A stretch of DNA of 64,000 nt from an uncultured bacterium (GTDB taxonomy: Bacteria; Nitrospirota; Thermodesulfovibrionia; Thermodesulfovibrionales; Dissulfurispiraceae), in contig CALEDV010000048.1 in the NCBI GenBank assembly GCA_937949555.1, forward strand, positions 1 through 64,000, written 5' to 3'. The translations under genes were made by a program, and so were the position numbers. Below the pieces are notes generated by a model that was not told the DNA's origin, ran no database searches, and saw only the letters and a program-made list of their open reading frames with translations. Within the stretch, counting starts at the first letter, position 1, and each line of letters begins with the position of its first letter. Below are positions 1 through 8,542 of the stretch, one piece after another.

Positions 1-1
1 T

Positions 2-100
2 CCAAAACCACAATTGCTGCCAAAGATAAAAAAAGACCTTGCAGGCCTAAAGATGAAAAATATCTGGATGCTTAAAGAAGGACAAAGCATAACCATCTAA
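2..100 (+). CDS. 3' end of an unidentified gene (partial)
   Basis: The first 100 bases contain an open frame entering from the left edge and ending in TAA at 98-100, reading ...LAGLKMKNIWMLKEGQSITI. It could be the C-terminus of a plus-strand gene. Another frame is also open for about 70 bases, so the frame choice is uncertain. I do not recognise the family. It stops just before the palindromic repeat copy that begins at 108. Confidence 0.35.
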   Translation, partial: PKPQLLPKIKKDLAGLKMKNIWMLKEGQSITI

Positions 101-107
101 TTACACC

Positions 108-316
108 TTAAATTGCCGATAGGAGTAAGAGGGTGTGCTGAAAGGGCTTTATTGCCACACCCTTTTACGATACCTCTGTACCTTCACAGATAATGCCAAA
201 CTAATCACCCCTTGGTGACTGAATGACCTATGGCCCTTTTTAATAAACCCTGTGGCAGTATAAAGGCTTTCAGGCATGCCCTCTTGCTACTAAAGGTTTC
301 TATGGGCAATTTTGGG
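108..316 (-). repeat. Palindromic MITE-like element, copy A
   Basis: This 209 bp element is, on the minus strand, closely similar to the copies at 38237 and 52273. Its ends are inverted repeats (AAATTGCCGATAGGAG at one end, RC of CTATGGGCAATTT at the other), and the internal arms also pair, around a centre like CACCAAGGGGTG, so the whole unit can fold into one long hairpin. It is flanked by the direct repeat TTACACC at 101-107 and 317-323, a 7 bp target-site duplication. It has no coding capacity. It lies immediately 3' of tlyA. Confidence 0.85.
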
Positions 317-327
317 TTACACCTAAT

Positions 328-1053
328 TCAACGAAGGGCATAAATAAAGTATTCTATGTTGCCCTTCTGCCCTGTGATGGGGGACTGCATAGAACCTTTT
401 ACACAAAGCCCTATTTTCTCCATAAACTCAGTGATTGATGTTAGAGCCTTCATCCTCTTTTCGGCATCCCTTACAATACCGCCCTTGCCAACATCGCCTC
501 TTCCAACTTCAAATTGAGGTTTTACAAGTGCAAGTATCTCTCCCCTTGGTTTAATTAATCTAATCACAGAGGGCAGGATCATTTGCAGAGAGATAAAGGA
601 TACATCTATTACAGCTATGTCAGCAGGATGATCAAGAATACATGGATCAATATACCTCGCATTAATTCTGTCCAACACTACAACCCTGCTGTCCTGTCTT
701 ATTTTCCATGCAAGTTGACCGTAACCTACATCAACACAATAGACCCTTTGAGCACCTCTTTGCAACATACAATCGGTAAAACCCCCTGTGGAGGCTCCAA
801 CATCCACAACGCTCTTACCCTCGGGAGAAATAAGAAAGAAATCCAGCGCTGCCTCAAGCTTGATACCGCCCCTGCTTACATACTTAGTAGTTCCAGTAGA
901 TACTATAGGGACATTCACATCAACCATCGAAGAGCTTTTAATCACCACCATCCCATGGACAGACACATTTCCTTCTTCTATGAGCGCCTGCGCAGCCTCC
1001 CTGCTTTGGGCAATGCCACGCTGAACAAGAATCCTATCAAGCCTGTCTTTCAT
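328..1053 (-). CDS. tlyA: TlyA family rRNA 2'-O-methyltransferase / hemolysin-like
   Basis: A 241-residue protein with an N-terminal S4 RNA-binding domain (about residues 4-60, LDRILVQRGIAQSREAAQAL) followed by an FtsJ/RrmJ-type SAM methyltransferase fold. The SAM-binding glycine motif VVDVGASTGGFTD is near residue 80, and the KPQFEVGRGDVGKGG block is the TlyA signature. Family members methylate ribose 2'-OH groups of 16S/23S rRNA; the 'hemolysin' label is historical. Length is slightly below the usual 245-270 because the C-terminus is compact. It is followed downstream by repeat copy A and stands apart from the TonB-like gene upstream by about 65 bp. Confidence 0.9.
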   Translation of the reverse strand: MKDRLDRILVQRGIAQSREAAQALIEEGNVSVHGMVVIKSSSMVDVNVPIVSTGTTKYVSRGGIKLEAALDFFLISPEGKSVVDVGASTGGFTDCMLQRGAQRVYCVDVGYGQLAWKIRQDSRVVVLDRINARYIDPCILDHPADIAVIDVSFISLQMILPSVIRLIKPRGEILALVKPQFEVGRGDVGKGGIVRDAEKRMKALTSITEFMEKIGLCVKGSMQSPITGQKGNIEYFIYALR

Positions 1054-1117
1054 CTACCAACACCTGTGATTTAACTCATTCCTTTGTAGTTTTACTAAAT
1101 CTAATCCAGGGCATTTT

Positions 1118-1960
1118 CTATCTTATGTAAGTTCCATAAATGGAGTACACAAAATGACCGGTAATAGTAAAGGCATCCTTTCCAAGTTCATCAGGAAGGG
1201 GCCAAAAGGGGTCTGCCTCCCTTAAGGCCCTCATGGCTGCATCATCAAGCACCTTATGACCTGAGGTACGGACCAGTTCCACAGACCCTAATTGTCCATT
1301 CTTTTTTATCGTAAATTTCAGATAAAGATCCCCGTATATACCTCTCTCTGCGGCCTCATGGGGGTATCTCCATACCCCTTCAATACGCTCTCTGAGTCTC
1401 TTGAGATATCCATGATACTTAAACTCCTTCGTATCAAAGGTTATAGTGCCTTCTTTCTCAGTAGTAGGTTTATCTGCCCTTGCGATCTCCTTTATAACAT
1501 CCTTATCAAAGATCCTCTCCCTGAAGGTCTTCCTCTCAGGCATACCCTGTTTTGATGCCCCCTCTAAAGCCTGAGGCGCTAACGATGGAGGTTGTGCAGA
1601 TTGATCCACCTCTCGCTGTATCTGTCTTTGTGATTCTTTTTTGTCTCTTGCTCCATATCCGCTATCCTGTGGTTTACTCGCCAGTGCGCTGGTTCTATTA
1701 TCTGATTGATTGTCTCTCTGCCTTTTCTGTAGGTTTTTTGAAGGGCCTTTAATCTTAGAACCGGTCTTTGCCGAAGAGGAGTATCCTCCTTTTGGGATAG
1801 GCAATATCTCTGTTTTTTTCTCCCTATCCCCCTCCGCAGGCCTTATGAGATCAGCATAAAAGACATCCCTTTTTATGTCTGCCTTTTCTTTGATAAAGAA
1901 AAATACTAGGGCTGCTAAAAAAAGGTGCAGAAGAAGAGATAATATAAATGCTGTTCTCAT
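1118..1960 (-). CDS. TonB-family C-terminal domain protein
   Basis: An N-terminal membrane anchor (MRTAFILSLLLHLFLAALVF) is followed by a long polar, low-complexity periplasmic linker rich in K, S, Q and R. The C-terminal TonB domain has the WRYPHEAAERGIYGDLYLKFTIKKNG pattern and ...VRTSGHKVLDDAAMRALREADPF. TonB proteins transmit proton-motive energy from ExbBD to outer-membrane transporters; no exbBD is adjacent here. The frame is also open to a TTG at 1969, but the ATG at 1960 puts the hydrophobic helix at the very N-terminus and is preferred. It may be a TonB-like envelope protein rather than a true energy transducer. Confidence 0.8.
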   Translation of the reverse strand: MRTAFILSLLLHLFLAALVFFFIKEKADIKRDVFYADLIRPAEGDREKKTEILPIPKGGYSSSAKTGSKIKGPSKNLQKRQRDNQSDNRTSALASKPQDSGYGARDKKESQRQIQREVDQSAQPPSLAPQALEGASKQGMPERKTFRERIFDKDVIKEIARADKPTTEKEGTITFDTKEFKYHGYLKRLRERIEGVWRYPHEAAERGIYGDLYLKFTIKKNGQLGSVELVRTSGHKVLDDAAMRALREADPFWPLPDELGKDAFTITGHFVYSIYGTYIR

Positions 1961-2157
1961 AATATCCAATAATTATAAATCATCAAAAAATATTTAAACT
2001 TACCATCTATGGAAATTGGAATTGTCCTAAAGACTTTCTTCCCTTTTACTATAACCCAAATTGAGCAGTTTAGAACCCAACAATGTAATACGCATACTTA
2101 TTTATAAGCTCATATAATTTTTTACTCATAAACAATATTTATGGTAATATAAACATT

Positions 2158-3069
2158 ATGGGCATGGAAGATCACAAGCTAAAGGTCTTTTGCACTGTAG
2201 CAGAAACTAAAAGTTTTTCAAAAACCTCTGAGATCATACATCTTACACAGCCAGCAGTGAGCCTTCAGATTCAAGCCCTTGAAGAGACCTATGAGACAAA
2301 GCTATTTGACAGAACAGGCAACACCATAAGCCTTACACCCTCTGGAGAGGTGCTTTACAATTATGCCAAAGACATTTTAGCCCTATATGCTGAAGCCGAA
2401 AAAGAGATAGGCAAGATAACAGGGCTTATTAGGGGCAGCATCATGATCGGAGCAAGCACAACTATTGGAAACTATGTGCTTCCGAGTGTTATTGTGGATT
2501 TCAAAAAGGCTCATCCGAAGATAAAGGTCAGCGTTGTAATAGGAAACACTAAGAGGATTGAGGATCTCGTAAATGGCGGCGCCATTGATTTTGGCGTTGT
2601 AGAGGGTTCTACAACAAAACAAAGGATCGTTGCTGAACCTATCATAGACGATGAATTGATTATAATAATACCCCCTTACCATCCCTGGGCAAAAAGGAGA
2701 CTTGTATCAATCCTCGAATTGTCAAAGGAACCCTTTATATTAAGGGAGGAGGGCTCAGGCACAAGGATACATATTGAAAGGTTCCTAACAAGCCATGGCG
2801 TCAATCTTTCGGATCTCAAGGTGGTCATGTCCTTAGGCGGCATAGAGTCTATAAAACTTGCTGTAGAAAACGGAATCGGAATATCAATTATATCTAAATG
2901 GGCAGCCCGCAAGGAGCTAAAATACGGAACCCTCAGAAGCGTAGGGCTAAAAGAAGAGCCTATGGAGAGAAGTTTTATGCTTATACAAGTAAAAAATAAT
3001 ATCATCACCCATGCAGTAGATGAATTCCTTGCATACCTGAGGGGCTACGACTACTCAAACCTCCTCTAA
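2158..3069 (+). CDS. LysR-type regulator, probably selenium-metabolism group
   Basis: A 303-residue LTTR. The winged helix is at residues 8-65 (LKVFCTVAETKSFSKTSEII, LTQPAVSLQIQALEE), and the CysB-like effector-binding domain begins around residue 90 (GSIMIGASTTIGNYVLPSVI) with the EGSGTR pocket motif near residue 200. It is convergent with selD, with 22 bp between the stop codons. A LysR subgroup associated with selenium metabolism is known, and this sequence together with its position beside selD suggests membership; that is inference. The general family call is secure, the specific target is not. Confidence 0.85.
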   Translation: MGMEDHKLKVFCTVAETKSFSKTSEIIHLTQPAVSLQIQALEETYETKLFDRTGNTISLTPSGEVLYNYAKDILALYAEAEKEIGKITGLIRGSIMIGASTTIGNYVLPSVIVDFKKAHPKIKVSVVIGNTKRIEDLVNGGAIDFGVVEGSTTKQRIVAEPIIDDELIIIIPPYHPWAKRRLVSILELSKEPFILREEGSGTRIHIERFLTSHGVNLSDLKVVMSLGGIESIKLAVENGIGISIISKWAARKELKYGTLRSVGLKEEPMERSFMLIQVKNNIITHAVDEFLAYLRGYDYSNLL

Positions 3070-3091
3070 AGCCTTTATTAAAGGGGAAAAA

Positions 3092-4096
3092 TTACTCAAC
3101 AATAATCCTTCCAGTTCCTTTCTGAAATCTTCCTATTACCCAATGGCTTAGTCCTTGAAAAATTTTTAGACCCACCTCAGGCATAGCAATGAGCAGTCCA
3201 CCTGAGGTCTGAGGGTCTGTAAGGAGAAGTTTTTGTTCCATAGAAAGGGAGCTTCTAAATTGCACCTTATCCTGTAGATAGGAAAGATTGTTATAGGCTC
3301 CGGCAGCCACCATTCCCATATCCATAAATTCGAATACATGGTCCATAACAGGCACTGAATCATTGAATATAACCATATCAAGTCCCGAATCCTTAATCAT
3401 ATTATATGCATGTCCAAGGAGACCAAAGCCAGTCACATCGGTGCAAGCCCTTGCACCTCCATTTATCGCCCTAAGACTCGCTTCCTCATTAAGGGTCATC
3501 ATCCATCTCTTTGCATATCCAATATCATCCTCATCAATCTTGCCACCCTTAAGAGCGGTTGTTATCACGCCAACTCCCACAGGTTTGGTAATCATCAATA
3601 AATCACCCTCTACTGCGCCCTTTGTGGTCAATATTTTTTGAGAATTCAAAATCCCTGTTACAGATAAGCCAAACTTCATCTCTCTGTCATCTATACAATG
3701 CCCTCCAACAAGTGAAACTCCAGTCCTTTCAAGGATGCTGAGTGCACCCTTTAATGTGAGTTTCAATACCTCAGTGCCATAGTCGCAGCTTGAAAAACCC
3801 ACTACAGCCATTGCAGATAAGGGCTTTCCCCCCATTGCATAAACATCGCTAAGAGAGTTACAGGCACTTATGGCTCCAAAACTGAAAGGGTCATTGACAA
3901 CAGGCGTGATGAAATCAATGGTCTGAATTAGCCTAAGTCCCTGTATTTCGAATATAGCCGCATCATCCCCAGGCCCCACAATCACAGATTCATTACGGGG
4001 AATTCCTAAAGAAGATAACAAGTCCTCCAGGTCGCCCGGACCCATCTTCCCAGCTCAACCAGCGGAGCGCACTTTTTCTGTTAGCTTATAGTTCAT
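3092..4096 (-). CDS. selD: Selenide, water dikinase (SelD), selenocysteine-containing
   Basis: SelD makes selenophosphate from selenide and ATP for selenocysteine and selenouridine synthesis. The frame starts at ATG 4096 and reads MNYKLTEKVRSAG-U-AGKMGPGDLEDLL, with an in-frame TGA at 4055-4057 (codon 14). This is exactly where SelD proteins carry the catalytic Cys or Sec, in the same context as other Sec-SelDs. A hairpin suited to a bacterial SECIS follows. Downstream motifs are GPGDDAAIF, QTIDFITPVVNDPF, ACNSLSDVYAMGGKPLSAM, GGHCIDD and TDVTGFGLLGHA, all typical ATP/Mg-binding blocks. Starting at the internal ATG (4045) would lose the catalytic residue. The product is 334 residues, near the family norm. 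Confidence 0.93.
4029..4043 (-). promoter_or_regulatory. SECIS-like hairpin of selD
   Basis: The mRNA after the UGA contains GGGUC-CGGGC-GACCU, a five-pair stem (last pair G-U) with a five-base G-rich loop. The loop lies 17-21 nt downstream of the UGA, the spacing expected for bacterial SECIS elements that recruit SelB. Confidence 0.7.
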
Positions 4097-4288
4097 GGCA
4101 AAGGTCTTTGTACATATTTTTTATTATAACCTAATCGCAGCCTCTTAGTTTATAACCTTTGGCTCAGTGCATCGGGCTTAAAAAACTTTTTAGCAGACAT
4201 TTAGGACCTATCTGTATCAGTAATAGAAAAGCCGCATCATTTCTTTAAAACTGGTAAAATAGAGCATAAAATCTTTTAGGGGGCTATT

Positions 4289-4378
4289 ATGTTTAGTTTT
4301 CATGAATGCCTTTTCTCTTATCAGATTAAGATTAAAAAAATCCTATTTGCCTTTTGGAATCAGTATAATGCCTGTTAG
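4289..4378 (+). CDS. Possible 29-residue leader peptide before DUF1538 gene
   Basis: ATG at 4289 is preceded by AGGGGG at a good distance and opens a 29-codon frame (MFSFHECLFSYQIKIKK...) ending in TAG at 4376-4378. That stop overlaps the first codons of the in-frame DUF1538 ATG at 4368. It could be a coupling leader, or the remains of an earlier N-terminus. No homologue is recognised. Confidence 0.25.
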   Translation: MFSFHECLFSYQIKIKKILFAFWNQYNAC

Positions 4379-6074
4379 AACATTGAAATACAGCAAATTT
4401 CTTAAAGAGACAGCAACCAACTATCAATACATCAGTTATAACAGGCTGAATCCCCCCTCAGGGTCTCCTCATGGAGCTATTAATTACTCCTTTCAGGATG
4501 CCTTAAGAATCATAAAACCATACATAAGATCCCGATGGAACGAACAGATGAAAGTGGTCATGCCCATAGCAGCATACCTCGCCTTATTTCAGATAATCGT
4601 ACTAAGACAACAGGTAAACGAATGGGTACAAGTAGCCTTAGGAATTGTCTCAGTAATTGGAGGGCTAATGATGTTTATGGAGGGACTAAAGTTAGGACTC
4701 ATGCCCTTCGGAGAGACCATAGGTTATTATCTGCCCATTAAGTTGGGTAAAAGAACTGTCCTTTCCATAGCCTTTATCCTCGGCATAGGCGCAACCCTTG
4801 CCGAACCTGCCATAGGTGTTTTAAAGGAGGCTGGCAGGATTGTACCTCCTGAAAAATCGCCGCTGCTCTTCGCTATGCTCACTAATTACTCCCATATTAC
4901 AGTAATAGCCGTTGCAGTAGGAGTAGGTGCTGCCGTTATGCTTGGCATCTTGATGTTTATATACGGTTGGAGTCTCAAACCTCTTATATTTAGCCTGTTA
5001 GTTCCTACCGCTGCCCTCACTATATATGCCTCTACGGACCCAATGTTAGCAGACATCATAGGACTCGCCTGGGACTGTGGTGCTGTTACTACAGGGCCCG
5101 TAACAGTACCGCTGGTATTGTCCCTTGGTATTGGCACTGCTGGAGTTATCAAGCACAAACACAGTAAAAGGCTTCAGGGGTTTGGGCTGGTTACCCTCGC
5201 CTCACTGTTTCCCATTGCAACTGTACTGTTAGCAGGCATTTTTATAAGACATTTCCTTGCCCTGGACATTGCTGAGCCATCACATACAGAAAACCTCATC
5301 TCCTCCCTCTCCTCTTCAACTATATTTGAGGGGATCCTTTTAGGGATTCAAGCAATAATTCCCCTTGTGGCCTTCCTGTGGATCGTACAGATAGCTGTCA
5401 TAAAAGAACCTATTCACAATCAGGGAATCATAAAATATGGGATACTCTTAGCCCTGCTGGGTATCTCTCTCTTCAATATTGGATTGAGTTATGGCTTGTC
5501 GCCCCTTGGCAATCAAGTGGGAGCTTTAATACCAGCGGCCTATTCAAATATCCAATCCTTAGAGAACTCACCTTTCTTCTCTGAATCAGTGGGGCTTTGG
5601 GTGTGTTTACTCTTTGCATTCTTTTTAGGCTATGGCGCAACCTTAGCAGAACCTGCATTAAATGCCCTCGGTATTACGGTAGAGAATCTTACTAACGGTG
5701 CCTTCAGAAAACCCCTCGTAATGATTTCTGTTAGTTTTGGTGTTGCCTTTGGTCTGACTATAGGTGTAATAAAGATGATATTCAATGTGCCCATTGTGTG
5801 GTTTATAATTCCAACATATTTAGTTGCTTCTATACTTACTTTGCTATCCGATGAGAGGTATGTAAATCTTGGATGGGACAGCTCAGGGGTGACCACAGGG
5901 CCTATTACAGTACCCCTTGTTATTGCCTTGGGCTTAGGTCTGTCCAATGCCTCTGGAGCTGTAGATGGCTTTGGAATACTCGCAATGGCATCGGTATTTC
6001 CTATCATTTCTGTGTTGTCTGTGGGTTTATATGTGAGGAGGATGGAAAGAAAAAAGGAATTGGAGGGACAATAA
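4302..6074 (+). CDS. DUF1538 membrane protein (duplicated)
   Basis: A 590-residue multi-spanning membrane protein with two homologous halves. GATLAEPA occurs near residues 162 and 444, and WDCGAVTTGPVTVPLV in the first half matches WDSSGVTTGPITVPLV in the second. DUF1538 proteins are probably transporters, but the substrate is unknown. The P-II-like gene follows with no gap (TAA then ATG). The start is uncertain: the ATG at 4302 is used here, but an ATG at 4368 (MPVRTLKYSK) lies in the same frame. A separate 29-codon frame at 4289-4378 has an AGGGGG ribosome site and ends just inside that second start, so translation may be coupled. Confidence 0.82.
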   Translation: MNAFSLIRLRLKKSYLPFGISIMPVRTLKYSKFLKETATNYQYISYNRLNPPSGSPHGAINYSFQDALRIIKPYIRSRWNEQMKVVMPIAAYLALFQIIVLRQQVNEWVQVALGIVSVIGGLMMFMEGLKLGLMPFGETIGYYLPIKLGKRTVLSIAFILGIGATLAEPAIGVLKEAGRIVPPEKSPLLFAMLTNYSHITVIAVAVGVGAAVMLGILMFIYGWSLKPLIFSLLVPTAALTIYASTDPMLADIIGLAWDCGAVTTGPVTVPLVLSLGIGTAGVIKHKHSKRLQGFGLVTLASLFPIATVLLAGIFIRHFLALDIAEPSHTENLISSLSSSTIFEGILLGIQAIIPLVAFLWIVQIAVIKEPIHNQGIIKYGILLALLGISLFNIGLSYGLSPLGNQVGALIPAAYSNIQSLENSPFFSESVGLWVCLLFAFFLGYGATLAEPALNALGITVENLTNGAFRKPLVMISVSFGVAFGLTIGVIKMIFNVPIVWFIIPTYLVASILTLLSDERYVNLGWDSSGVTTGPITVPLVIALGLGLSNASGAVDGFGILAMASVFPIISVLSVGLYVRRMERKKELEGQ

Positions 6075-6437
6075 ATGGGCAAAGGAAACATTACTGTGCT
6101 TACAGACCTCAATCTTATTACCTGTATTGTGCAAAAGGGGGCTGCCGACGACATTGTAAAGGCTGCTGTGGCTGAAGGGGTACAAGGAGGCACCATTCAT
6201 TATGCCAGAGGGACAGGCATAAGGGAGAGGCTTGGAATACTGGGAGTGGCAATAGAATCTGAAAAGGAGGTTATTAATATAGTTGTATCCACAGAGATGA
6301 CTGACAAGATATTTGAAGCTATATACTTTGCAGGAAAGCTTGACACACCTGGCATGGGTATTATGTATGTTACCCCTCTTACTAAGGCAGCCACATACAT
6401 ACCGCCTCATCTGCTAAGGGAAAATGAACCTTCCTGA
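6075..6437 (+). CDS. P-II-like (GlnB family) regulatory protein
   Basis: A 120-residue P-II-fold protein: LNLITCIVQKGAADDIVKAAVAEGVQGGTIHYARGTG, then a short T-loop region, and the B/C-loop segment GMGIMYVTPLTKAATYIP. P-II proteins sense nucleotides or metabolites and bind membrane transporters or enzymes. The canonical T-loop uridylylation tyrosine block is absent, so it belongs with the divergent transporter-linked P-II groups. It directly abuts the DUF1538 gene, which implies that it controls that transporter. Confidence 0.82.
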   Translation: MGKGNITVLTDLNLITCIVQKGAADDIVKAAVAEGVQGGTIHYARGTGIRERLGILGVAIESEKEVINIVVSTEMTDKIFEAIYFAGKLDTPGMGIMYVTPLTKAATYIPPHLLRENEPS

Positions 6438-6464
6438 GCTCTTTGCAACTGAAGACCTGCATCT

Positions 6465-6505
6465 CCCAAAATTGCCCATAGAAACCTGTAGGAGCAAGAG
6501 GGCAT
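6465..6505 (+). repeat. Half copy of the palindromic element, copy B
   Basis: About 40 bases match the left end of copies C and D (CCCAAAATTGCCCATAGAAA through GAGGGCAT), then similarity stops. This is a truncated left arm between the P-II-like gene and the etf promoter. Confidence 0.8.
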
Positions 6506-6515
6506 CTTATACAAC

Positions 6516-6543
6516 TTGACAATAAGAGATTGTATTATATATA
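6516..6543 (+). promoter_or_regulatory. Sigma70-type promoter of the etf operon
   Basis: TTGACA at 6516-6521 is followed 16 bases later by TATATA at 6538-6543 (TATATT with an 18-base spacer is also possible). It lies 35 bases upstream of the etfB GTG and immediately after the half repeat. Confidence 0.6.
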
Positions 6544-6578
6544 TTTTTCGTTTAAATTTTAAATTTTATGGAGGTCTT

Positions 6579-7361
6579 GTGAGGCTTATAGTATGTATAA
6601 AACAGGTTCCTGACACCGCTGAAGTGCGTATCAATCCAGAAACCAACACCCTTATAAGGGAAGGTGTGCCGAGCATAATTAACCCCTATGACATGCACGC
6701 CCTTGAGGCAGCCATAGCTATCAAAGAAAGAAAGGGAGGCAAGGTTACAGTGCTTACTATGGGACCACCTCAAGCAGAGACTGCCCTCAGAGAGGCAATA
6801 TCCATTGGTGCAGATGATGGGGTATTGCTTACTGACCGAGCCTTCGCAGGCTCTGATACATGGGCGACCTCTTTTGCCCTGTATAAGGCTGCATTGAAGA
6901 TAGGCTTTGATATTATTATATGCGGGAAACAGGCAATTGACGGAGACACCGCTCAGGTTGGCCCTGAGATGGCAGAATTTTTAAACATCCCCCATATTTC
7001 CTATGTAAAGGCAATAGAAGATATATCCGAGTCATCCATAACTGTCCAAAGGATGATGGACGATGGATACGATGTAGTGCGATCCAAGCTGCCTGTGCTC
7101 CTTACAGTGGTTAAAGAACTTAACACCCCTCGACTTCCATCCCTCAAAGGCAAAATGGCAGCAAAAAAGGCGGTGATTAATAAAATGACAAAGGAGTCAA
7201 TTGAGGCTGAAGAGGATAATTTAGGACTGAAAGGTTCTCCGACAATGGTAAAAAACATCTTTGCCCCTGAAGCAAAAAAGGACAGAAAGATGCTCACAGG
7301 CTCTATTGAGCAACAGGTAGATCAACTCCTTGAAGAACTAAGGAGGCTTAAATGCGTATAG
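6579..7361 (+). CDS. etfB: Electron transfer flavoprotein beta subunit
   Basis: A 260-residue EtfB with VRLIVCIKQVPDTAEVRINPETN at the N-terminus, the AMP/FAD-binding pattern LTMGPPQAETALREAISIGADDGVLL, and DGDTAQVGPEMAEFL. It forms a heterodimer with EtfA and passes electrons between acyl-CoA or other dehydrogenases and the quinone pool or ferredoxin. The frame is open further upstream, but the GTG at 6579 is chosen because GGAGG precedes it and the upstream codons would overlap the promoter. It overlaps etfA by 10 bases. Confidence 0.93.
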   Translation: MRLIVCIKQVPDTAEVRINPETNTLIREGVPSIINPYDMHALEAAIAIKERKGGKVTVLTMGPPQAETALREAISIGADDGVLLTDRAFAGSDTWATSFALYKAALKIGFDIIICGKQAIDGDTAQVGPEMAEFLNIPHISYVKAIEDISESSITVQRMMDDGYDVVRSKLPVLLTVVKELNTPRLPSLKGKMAAKKAVINKMTKESIEAEEDNLGLKGSPTMVKNIFAPEAKKDRKMLTGSIEQQVDQLLEELRRLKCV

Positions 7362-8542
7362 TTATAGAGCAAAATAGGTGTATCGGCTGCGGTGCCTGTG
7401 TTGAGAGCTGCCCCTACTCTGCAATCCTGATAGAGGCAGAAAAGGCCTCTATCAATGAATATTGCCAACTCTGCCGTGCCTGTCTAAGTGTGTGCCCTGA
7501 GGGCGCAATCATCGAAAAATCAGAGGAGTCCGATAACATAGAGGTGGTTGACCTCTCAGCATACAAAGGGGTATGGGTTTTTGCAGAGCAACGAGATGGA
7601 CATGTAGCCTCCGTTGCCTTTGAACTACTCGGCGAGGGGAGAAAACTTGCAAAGGAATTAAACACCGAACTGTCTGCGGTCTTATTTGGCTCCACAGAGG
7701 CAGAAGCTAAGGAGTTGATTCGATGGGGTGCTGACAGGGTCTATCACTGCAGAGATAGAATATTTGACTCCTTCAATGATGAGCCCTATTCACAGCAACT
7801 CATAAAACTGATAACCCGATTTAAGCCCTCAATAGTGCTCTCAGGAGCCACTCCTATTGGCAGGTCCTTTATCCCCCGAGTTGCAGCAAGGCTTAGAACT
7901 GGTCTCACAGCAGACTGCACTGCCCTGCAAATAGACAAGGACAGCGGCAATCTGCTTCAGATAAGGCCAGCCTTTGGCGGCAATATTATGGCAACAATAC
8001 TATGCCCAAACCGCAGACCCCAAATGTCAACAGTCAGACCACGGGTTATGAAGAGGTGCGATTATGAGCCGGACAGACAGGGAGAGATAATAGAGATTGC
8101 TGCTGAGGGGCTTTCATCAAATACAGAGGTACTGGAAACCCATAAGGAGGCATCCTACTGCAAGGTAAATCTTCAAGAGGCAGAGGTGATAGTGTCAGGG
8201 GGAAGGGGGCTCGGCAATCCTAAGGGATTTGAGATGCTACAAGAGCTTGCATCATTACTTGACGGTTCAGTTGGCGCCTCAAGGGCTGCTGTAGATGAGG
8301 GATGGATAAAATACAGCCATCAGGTTGGGCAGACAGGCAAAACGGTATGTCCAAAAATATATATAGCCTGTGGAATCTCTGGGGCAGTGCAACATCTTGT
8401 AGGCATGTCCTCATCGGACATAATAATAGCTATCAACAAAAACCCAGAGGCTCCCATATTTAATGTAGCAAATTTCGGCATTGAGGGAGATGTCTATGAG
8501 GTTGTGCCCCTGTTGATAAAGAAGATAAGGGAGTCAAAATGA
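7352..8542 (+). CDS. etfA: EtfA with N-terminal 2x[4Fe-4S] ferredoxin domain
   Basis: Residues 1-55 hold two CxxCxxCxxxCP clusters (CIGCGACVESCP and CQLCRACLSVCP), a bacterial ferredoxin module. The EtfA alpha/beta domain follows, then the FAD-binding domain: SGGRGLGNPKGFE, GASRAAVDEGWI, QVGQTGKTVCPKIYIACGISGAVQH, and AINKNPEAPIF. Ferredoxin-fused EtfAs occur in anaerobes and suggest coupling to low-potential carriers, perhaps electron-confurcating. The gene is sandwiched between etfB and fabD with 4-10 base overlaps. Confidence 0.93.
   Translation: MRIVIEQNRCIGCGACVESCPYSAILIEAEKASINEYCQLCRACLSVCPEGAIIEKSEESDNIEVVDLSAYKGVWVFAEQRDGHVASVAFELLGEGRKLAKELNTELSAVLFGSTEAEAKELIRWGADRVYHCRDRIFDSFNDEPYSQQLIKLITRFKPSIVLSGATPIGRSFIPRVAARLRTGLTADCTALQIDKDSGNLLQIRPAFGGNIMATILCPNRRPQMSTVRPRVMKRCDYEPDRQGEIIEIAAEGLSSNTEVLETHKEASYCKVNLQEAEVIVSGGRGLGNPKGFEMLQELASLLDGSVGASRAAVDEGWIKYSHQVGQTGKTVCPKIYIACGISGAVQHLVGMSSSDIIIAINKNPEAPIFNVANFGIEGDVYEVVPLLIKKIRESK

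Noticed and set aside
108..316. Interpreting the palindromic repeats as CRISPR or as a conserved ncRNA
   Set aside because: Copies are dispersed, not arrayed; matched 7 bp flanking duplications favour insertion of a mobile unit.
3092..4045. SelD as a truncated gene ending its N-terminus by nonsense mutation
   Set aside because: The UGA is at the known Sec/Cys catalytic site in a conserved context and is followed by a SECIS-like hairpin.
5630..6196. 188-codon frame antisense to the DUF1538 gene
   Set aside because: Complement of a conserved membrane-protein sequence, rich in S/T/P as expected of a shadow; no ribosome site.
6516..6578. etfB starting at 6516
   Set aside because: That stretch contains the promoter -35/-10; GTG 6579 follows GGAGG and matches the EtfB N-terminus.
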